In this document: piece by piece, positions 6,431-9,655 of the stretch
Numbering within the stretch: position 1 is the stretch's first letter
How the letters are laid out: each line of letters begins with the position of its first letter
Origin: Tannerella sp.
GTDB lineage: Bacteria > Bacteroidota > Bacteroidia > Bacteroidales > Tannerellaceae
Length of the DNA stretch: 9,655 bases
NCBI GenBank assembly: GCA_031283785.1
Contig: JAITBC010000442.1
Coordinates: 1-9,655, forward strand
Direction of reading: 5' to 3'
Translations under genes and position numbers: made by a program
The notes under the pieces: model-generated
Database searches by the model: none
What the model saw: only the letters and a program-made list of their open reading frames with translations
Told to the model about the DNA's origin: nothing

Positions 6431-7027
6431 TTATTCTTTATGTCTCTTTTTCAGTTCTTTAGCAATGTCTTCAATGCCAAATCCCTTACTTGTCAGCAAT
6501 ACAGTCAGGTGATAGATCAGGTCGGATGCTTCGTAGATAAAATTGCTGTCCGTGCCGTTCGTCGCTTCAATGACCGTCTCGACGGCTTCTTCGCCGACTT
6601 TTTGCGCCATTCGGTTTACTCCCTTATTAAAAAGGGAGGTGGTGTACGATCCTTCCGGTTTTTCCCTGAAACGCCTGTTTATAAAGTCCTGCAGATATTG
6701 CAGGAAAAATATGCCGTCTTTGTTTGTTTCCCCGAAGCAGGTGTCGGCTCCCGTATGGCAGGCAGGCCCGACAGGATTCGCTTTTATGAGCAGCGTATCG
6801 TTATCACAGTCTGTAAGTATTTTCACTACATTAAGGAAATTGCCGCTTGTCTCTCCTTTTGTCCATAGCCGCTGTTTGGTACGACTGAAGAACGTCACTT
6901 TCCCTGAGGCGACGGTTGCCTGAAACGCTTCTTCGTTCATAAATCCCATCATCAGCACGACATTCGTCTGCGCATCCTGTATAATTGCGGGGACTAAACC
7001 GCCCATCTTATTAAAATCCGGATTCAT
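6431..7027 (-). CDS. hisIE: Bifunctional phosphoribosyl-AMP cyclohydrolase / phosphoribosyl-ATP pyrophosphatase (HisIE)
   Basis: A fused enzyme for the second and third steps of histidine synthesis. The N-terminal HisI domain (about 1-108) opens the adenine ring of PR-AMP: FFSRTKQRLWTKGE (46-59), the metal-binding D73, D75 and D77 in DCDND, and the zinc cysteines C90 (in ACHTG) and C97. The C-terminal HisE domain (about 110-198) removes pyrophosphate from PR-ATP: GSYTTSLF (126-133) and KVGEEAVETVIEA (143-155), whose acidic residues bind Mg2+. The ATG at 7027 gives MNPDFNKMGGLVPAIIQD, the usual family start, and 198 residues. An upstream in-frame ATG at 7078 would add 17 residues rich in basic and polar types and is less likely. 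The gap from hisF is 67 nt, the largest among the his genes here. Confidence 0.96.
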   Translation of the reverse strand: MNPDFNKMGGLVPAIIQDAQTNVVLMMGFMNEEAFQATVASGKVTFFSRTKQRLWTKGETSGNFLNVVKILTDCDNDTLLIKANPVGPACHTGADTCFGETNKDGIFFLQYLQDFINRRFREKPEGSYTTSLFNKGVNRMAQKVGEEAVETVIEATNGTDSNFIYEASDLIYHLTVLLTSKGFGIEDIAKELKKRHKE

Positions 7028-7094
7028 ATATGTTTCTTTTTTTCTTTTTTCGATAGTTTCGCGCCGGCCGGTTTGCATGACCTCGTCCGTACTG

Positions 7095-7847
7095 TTATCT
7101 GACGTTTACCTTTTCACTTTTAAGGTATTGTTTTAATTCGGGGATTTTTATTTCTCCGAAATGAAATACGCTTGCGGCGAGGGCTGCATCCGCTTTTCCT
7201 TTGATGAAGACGTCGCGGAAATCTTCTTTTTTTCCTGCGCCTCCCGAAGCGATGACCGGAATATGGAGCATATCGGCAAGTGTGGATAACGCTTCGTTAG
7301 CAAAACCCTCTTTTACGCCGTCGTGATTCATGCTGGTAAATAATATCTCGCCGGCGCCGCGGTTTTCCGACTCTGCCGCCCACTCGAAGAGCTCCCGGCC
7401 GGAAGGGATGCGTCCACCGTTAAGATAACATATCCATTTGCCGCCTTCCCGATTAGCGTCTATTGCCGTCACACAGACCTGGCTGCCGAAGTTACGGGCA
7501 ATCTCGTCGATGAGTTCCGGTCGGCGTATGGCGGCAGAATTTACCGAGATCTTGTCGGCGCCGGCATTAAGCAATCGTTCGACGTCCCGCAATTCGTTAA
7601 TACCTCCTCCGACGGTAAACGGGATGTTGATGTTCGCGGCGACTTTCTTCACCAGTTCCGTAAACGTTTTGCGCCCTTCGTGCGAAGCCGTGATGTCGAG
7701 ATAGACAAGTTCGTCCGCCCCCTGGCGGCTATATTCCGCTCCCAGTTCGACAGGGTCGCCCGCATCGCGGAAATTGACGAAGTTGACGCCTTTCACGGTC
7801 GTTCCCTCCTTTACATCCAGACAAGGTACAATACGTTTTGCTAACAT
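7095..7847 (-). CDS. hisF: Imidazole glycerol phosphate synthase, cyclase subunit (HisF)
   Basis: A 250-residue (beta/alpha)8 barrel. With HisH it converts PRFAR and ammonia into imidazole-glycerol phosphate and AICAR; the ammonia passes from HisH through the HisF barrel. The two catalytic aspartates are at the expected positions, D11 in VPCLDVKEG and D130 in [11 protein letters not shown]. Phosphate-binding loops GGGI (80-83) and [11 protein letters not shown] near the C-terminus are present. It follows hisA by 24 nt and precedes hisIE by 67 nt. The AICAR released also feeds purine synthesis. Nothing unusual is seen in the protein. Confidence 0.98.
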   Translation of the reverse strand: MLAKRIVPCLDVKEGTTVKGVNFVNFRDAGDPVELGAEYSRQGADELVYLDITASHEGRKTFTELVKKVAANINIPFTVGGGINELRDVERLLNAGADKISVNSAAIRRPELIDEIARNFGSQVCVTAIDANREGGKWICYLNGGRIPSGRELFEWAAESENRGAGEILFTSMNHDGVKEGFANEALSTLADMLHIPVIASGGAGKKEDFRDVFIKGKADAALAASVFHFGEIKIPELKQYLKSEKVNVR

Positions 7848-7871
7848 AAACTATTCTTTCGTTTTAAACAT

Positions 7872-8597
7872 TCAACGGCTCTTTATTTCCTGCAAATCTC
7901 TAAGAGTAATCCTCCCTTCATAAATCGCTTTGCCGAAAATCACCGCAGGCACGCCTGCCGCATCCAATTCTTCTATATCTTTTATAGAGCCGACGCCTCC
8001 ACTTGCGATAAGGTAGATATCCGGCATCGCAGCAAGTATTTTTTTATACAGCCCGGTCGACGGACCTTGAAGCATACCGTCACGGTCGATATCCGTACAG
8101 ATTACTTTTGTGATTCCATAATGATGATATCCTTCAATAAAAGGAATCAACTCTTTGGCGGTCGTTTCCTGCCATCCGCCGACGGCGATCTTTTCGTTTT
8201 TTGCATCGGCGCCAAGTATGATGTGTTCGTTGCCGAAGCGTTTTATCCATTCGCGAAACATGTCCGGCGTTTTTACGGCAATGCTGCCTCCCGTAACCAT
8301 CTGCGCTCCACATTCGAAAGCTATCTCAAGGTCTTTGTCGCATTTGAGGCCGCCGCCGAAGTCAATAACCAAAGAAGTCTGTGTCGCTATGCGCTCCAGT
8401 ACCCGGTAATTGATGATCCTGCCTTCGCGTGCACCATCCAGATCGACGACATGCAGCCTTTTAATGCCGCAATCTTCAAACGACTTTGCTACATCGGGCG
8501 GGTCTCCGTTATAGATTTTTTTTGTGTCGTAGTCGCCTTTCGTCAGGCGTACACATTTTCCGTCGATTATATCAATAGCGGGAATAAGTTCTATCAT
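7872..8597 (-). CDS. hisA: ProFAR isomerase (HisA)
   Basis: A 241-residue (beta/alpha)8 barrel that isomerises 5'-ProFAR to PRFAR, an Amadori rearrangement and the fourth step of histidine synthesis. D9 in IPAIDIIDG is the general base and D131 in LGADAKN the likely general acid. GGG (81-83), TDIDRDGM (168-175) and ASGGVGS (198-204) are the barrel's substrate-binding loops. The ATG at 8597 gives the family start [11 protein letters not shown] longer frame opens with TTG at 8615, overlaps hisH and adds only MICENG, so I reject it. The gap to the hisH stop is 7 nt. I see no sign of the dual-specificity PriA form, which is an actinobacterial feature. Confidence 0.97.
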   Translation of the reverse strand: MIELIPAIDIIDGKCVRLTKGDYDTKKIYNGDPPDVAKSFEDCGIKRLHVVDLDGAREGRIINYRVLERIATQTSLVIDFGGGLKCDKDLEIAFECGAQMVTGGSIAVKTPDMFREWIKRFGNEHIILGADAKNEKIAVGGWQETTAKELIPFIEGYHHYGITKVICTDIDRDGMLQGPSTGLYKKILAAMPDIYLIASGGVGSIKDIEELDAAGVPAVIFGKAIYEGRITLRDLQEIKSR

Positions 8598-8604
8598 GCC
8601 GTTT

Positions 8605-9195
8605 TCACAAATCAATAAAGTTTTTCAATATCATGTCTCCTGTTTCTCCGCTTTTCTCGGGATGAAATTGTGTCGCATAGAAGTTATCCTTATGCATAGC
8701 CGCGCTGAACGGACGGATATAATCGCTTGTCGCTGCCGTATCGTCCGTTACGGAGGCGTAATAGCTGTGTACAAAATATACATACGCATTATCCGGCAGG
8801 CGGTCGAAGAGCCTGCCACGCATGTCGGATAACGAATTCCATCCCATGTGCGGCACTTTGTCTTCGTGCCGTTGCGGAACAAACCGTTTGACGTCAGCGT
8901 TGAAAATGCCAAAGCAATCGGTATCTCCTTCTTCCGAATGGCGACACATCAGTTGCATGCCGATACAAATACCCAATACCGGTTGTTTCAACTCGCACAA
9001 CAACCTGTCCAACCCGCGTCCGCGCAAATAGTTCATAGTTGTGCCGGCTTCTCCCTGCCCGGGGAACACCACTTTGTCCGCCGTCCGGATTATCTCCGGA
9101 TCGTCGGTGATGAGGGGTGTTATTCCGAGCCTCTTCAATCCGTAATCGACGGAACAAATATTTCCGGCATTGTATTTTATGATAACTATTTTCAC
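8605..9195 (-). CDS. hisH: Imidazole glycerol phosphate synthase, glutaminase subunit (HisH)
   Basis: A 196-residue class I glutamine amidotransferase that hydrolyses glutamine and hands ammonia to HisF. The catalytic triad is visible: C77 in GICIGMQ, and H178 and E180 in [15 protein letters not shown] (44-51) forms the oxyanion region and HMGWN is the usual interface motif. The start codon is GTG at 9195. An ATG lies two bases upstream but is followed at once by TGA (ATGTGA), and the frame is closed upstream by TAA at 9207-9205, so GTG is the only reasonable start and gives the normal [12 protein letters not shown]. It is the first gene of the run, directly after a consensus promoter. Confidence 0.97.
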   Translation of the reverse strand: MKIVIIKYNAGNICSVDYGLKRLGITPLITDDPEIIRTADKVVFPGQGEAGTTMNYLRGRGLDRLLCELKQPVLGICIGMQLMCRHSEEGDTDCFGIFNADVKRFVPQRHEDKVPHMGWNSLSDMRGRLFDRLPDNAYVYFVHSYYASVTDDTAATSDYIRPFSAAMHKDNFYATQFHPEKSGETGDMILKNFIDL

Positions 9196-9218
9196 ATCCG
9201 TTCTTTATTTTCAGCCTG

Positions 9219-9250
9219 CAAAATTACATAAAAATGCCAAGATTTCCAAA
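9219..9250 (-). promoter_or_regulatory. Promoter of the his-lys operon
   Basis: On the minus strand TTTG (9250-9247) is followed after 20 bp by TAATTTTG (9226-9219), an exact fit to the Bacteroides primary-sigma promoter form. Transcription should start near 9212-9214, leaving about 17 nt before the hisH GTG, with AAAGAACGG as a weak A-rich ribosome-binding region. That leader is too short for a His-rich leader peptide or an attenuator. I saw no comparable promoter in the gaps between the later genes, though weaker internal ones cannot be excluded. Confidence 0.75.
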
Positions 9251-9370
9251 CGTATGAAATAAAAATCAAGACCGTATTCCTGAAATATTGACGTTAAAAC
9301 CTGAAGATATAAAAATTACTTGTCTGTTTGTAACAATATTTTGAAAGCGAACGAAGAGTAAGGGAGAATA

Positions 9371-9508
9371 TTATTGCGTTTCATGCGGCTGTTTGCATGT
9401 ATCTCGTACCGTTTTGGATGGTTGATGAAGCTCGGTTTGTGTATCCTTCTGTTTGCAACCGGAGAAAACGCGATAATCAACAGTAGTATAGCGGTATAAT
9501 ATCTTCAT
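9371..9508 (-). pseudogene. Possible remnant of a small lipoprotein gene
   Basis: From ATG at 9508 a 45-codon frame reads MKILYRYTTVDYRVFSGCKQ and then a polar tail ending in PHETQ and TAA. The FSGC is lipobox-like and the tail is polar, as in a mature lipoprotein, but the part before it lacks a hydrophobic core. The neighbouring minus frame does encode such a core over the same bases, AILLLIIAFS, ending exactly at the lipobox. One frame change before the core and one back after it would restore MKILYRYT, LLLIIAFS and GCKQKDTQTE in line. This suggests a decayed lipoprotein gene, but the stretch is short and chance is possible. There is no clear promoter or ribosome-binding site. Confidence 0.25.
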
Positions 9509-9574
9509 AAGTTATTTAAAGATTACTACATTAATTAAATATAGTGTAGTTTGAGTACGCTTAATAAATCGCTT

Positions 9575-9599
9575 AAAAAAATCGTAATGAGATTTTTTT
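9575..9599. terminator. Perfect 9-bp A/T inverted repeat, possible bidirectional terminator
   Basis: AAAAAAATC (9575-9583) and GATTTTTTT (9591-9599) are perfect complements around a 7-nt loop, so either strand gives a hairpin ending in seven Ts. Such A-tract/T-tract hairpins can end transcription in both directions. The stem has only one G-C pair, so it may be weak. The gene it might serve lies beyond the right edge. Confidence 0.3.
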
Positions 9600-9617
9600 C
9601 TCGTTTTTTTCGGGATT

Positions 9618-9646
9618 AAGTGTTTTTTTAAGTGTTTTTTTAAGTG
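9618..9646. repeat. 12-bp tandem repeat, about 2.4 copies
   Basis: AAGTGTTTTTTT occurs at 9618-9629 and 9630-9641, followed by AAGTG at 9642-9646. It is probably a slippage-prone low-complexity tract. No role can be assigned. Confidence 0.6.
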
Positions 9647-9655
9647 GTCGTTTTT

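Larger units (their letters stand above)
9251..9655. other. AT-rich intergenic region, no confident gene
   Basis: Between the hisH promoter and the right edge I see no confident coding region. The stretch holds the possible lipoprotein remnant, an A/T inverted repeat and a short tandem repeat, described separately. A 38-codon plus-strand frame (9383-9499) overlaps the remnant and has no support. No tRNA, rRNA or transposon end is visible. Confidence 0.6.

Noticed and set aside
7028..7078. Longer HisIE start with 17 extra residues
   Set aside because: The added residues are polar and basic, with no family match, while the ATG at 7027 gives the usual HisIE start.
8598..8615. TTG start for HisA adding six residues
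   Set aside because: It overlaps hisH and an ATG at 8597 matches the family start.
9196..9250. Histidine leader peptide or attenuator before hisH
   Set aside because: No His-rich short frame and no alternative hairpins are visible, and the predicted leader is only about 17 nt.
9383..9499. Plus-strand frame of 38 codons with a hydrophobic stretch
   Set aside because: It is very short, has no promoter, and lies opposite the possible lipoprotein remnant; the hydrophobic part could be chance.

Overview
The window looks like chromosomal DNA from a member of the Bacteroidales (Bacteroidetes). Three things point there. Both clear promoters have the Bacteroidetes form TTTG-N20-TAnnTTTG rather than -35/-10 hexamers. 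Ribosome-binding sites are weak and A-rich. The hisH-hisA-hisF-hisIE order, with a fused hisIE and with hisG, hisD, hisC and hisB absent, is the arrangement I know from that order. I cannot assign a genus. Every confident gene lies on the minus strand, so the window is best read from right to left.

Right end (about 9251-9655): AT-rich DNA without a confident gene. It holds a 12-bp tandem repeat, a perfect 9-bp A/T inverted repeat, and what may be the remains of a small lipoprotein gene. A consensus promoter (9219-9250) follows, with a very short leader into hisH.

Centre (9195 down to 636): ten co-directional, tightly packed genes, hisH, hisA, hisF, hisIE, ftsE-like, lysC, lysA, an RluA-family pseudouridine synthase, apbE and a LuxR-type response regulator. 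Gaps are 67 nt or less. Two junctions are overlapping stop/start pairs: ATGA between ftsE and lysC, and TAATG between lysA and the pseudouridine synthase. The four his genes cover histidine synthesis from phosphoribosyl-ATP to imidazole-glycerol phosphate. LysC and LysA are the first and last steps of the aspartate-to-DAP-to-lysine route. The FtsE-like ATPase may act at the division site, and ApbE attaches FMN covalently to exported or membrane redox proteins. The regulator has no kinase gene beside it. An AT-rich hairpin with a T-run follows its stop and is a weak terminator candidate.

Left end (about 1-560): a second consensus promoter (529-560, minus) lies more than 300 nt upstream of the next gene. 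That gene is a signal-peptide protein whose first 68 codons are in the window; it resembles the N-terminus of secreted parallel beta-helix proteins. The leader between them begins with a 10-bp stem-loop and carries three tandem imperfect 22-23-nt repeats. This leader is the least explained and most interesting part of the window. The rest is mostly ordinary housekeeping metabolism, and I see no mobile element, CRISPR array, tRNA or rRNA.
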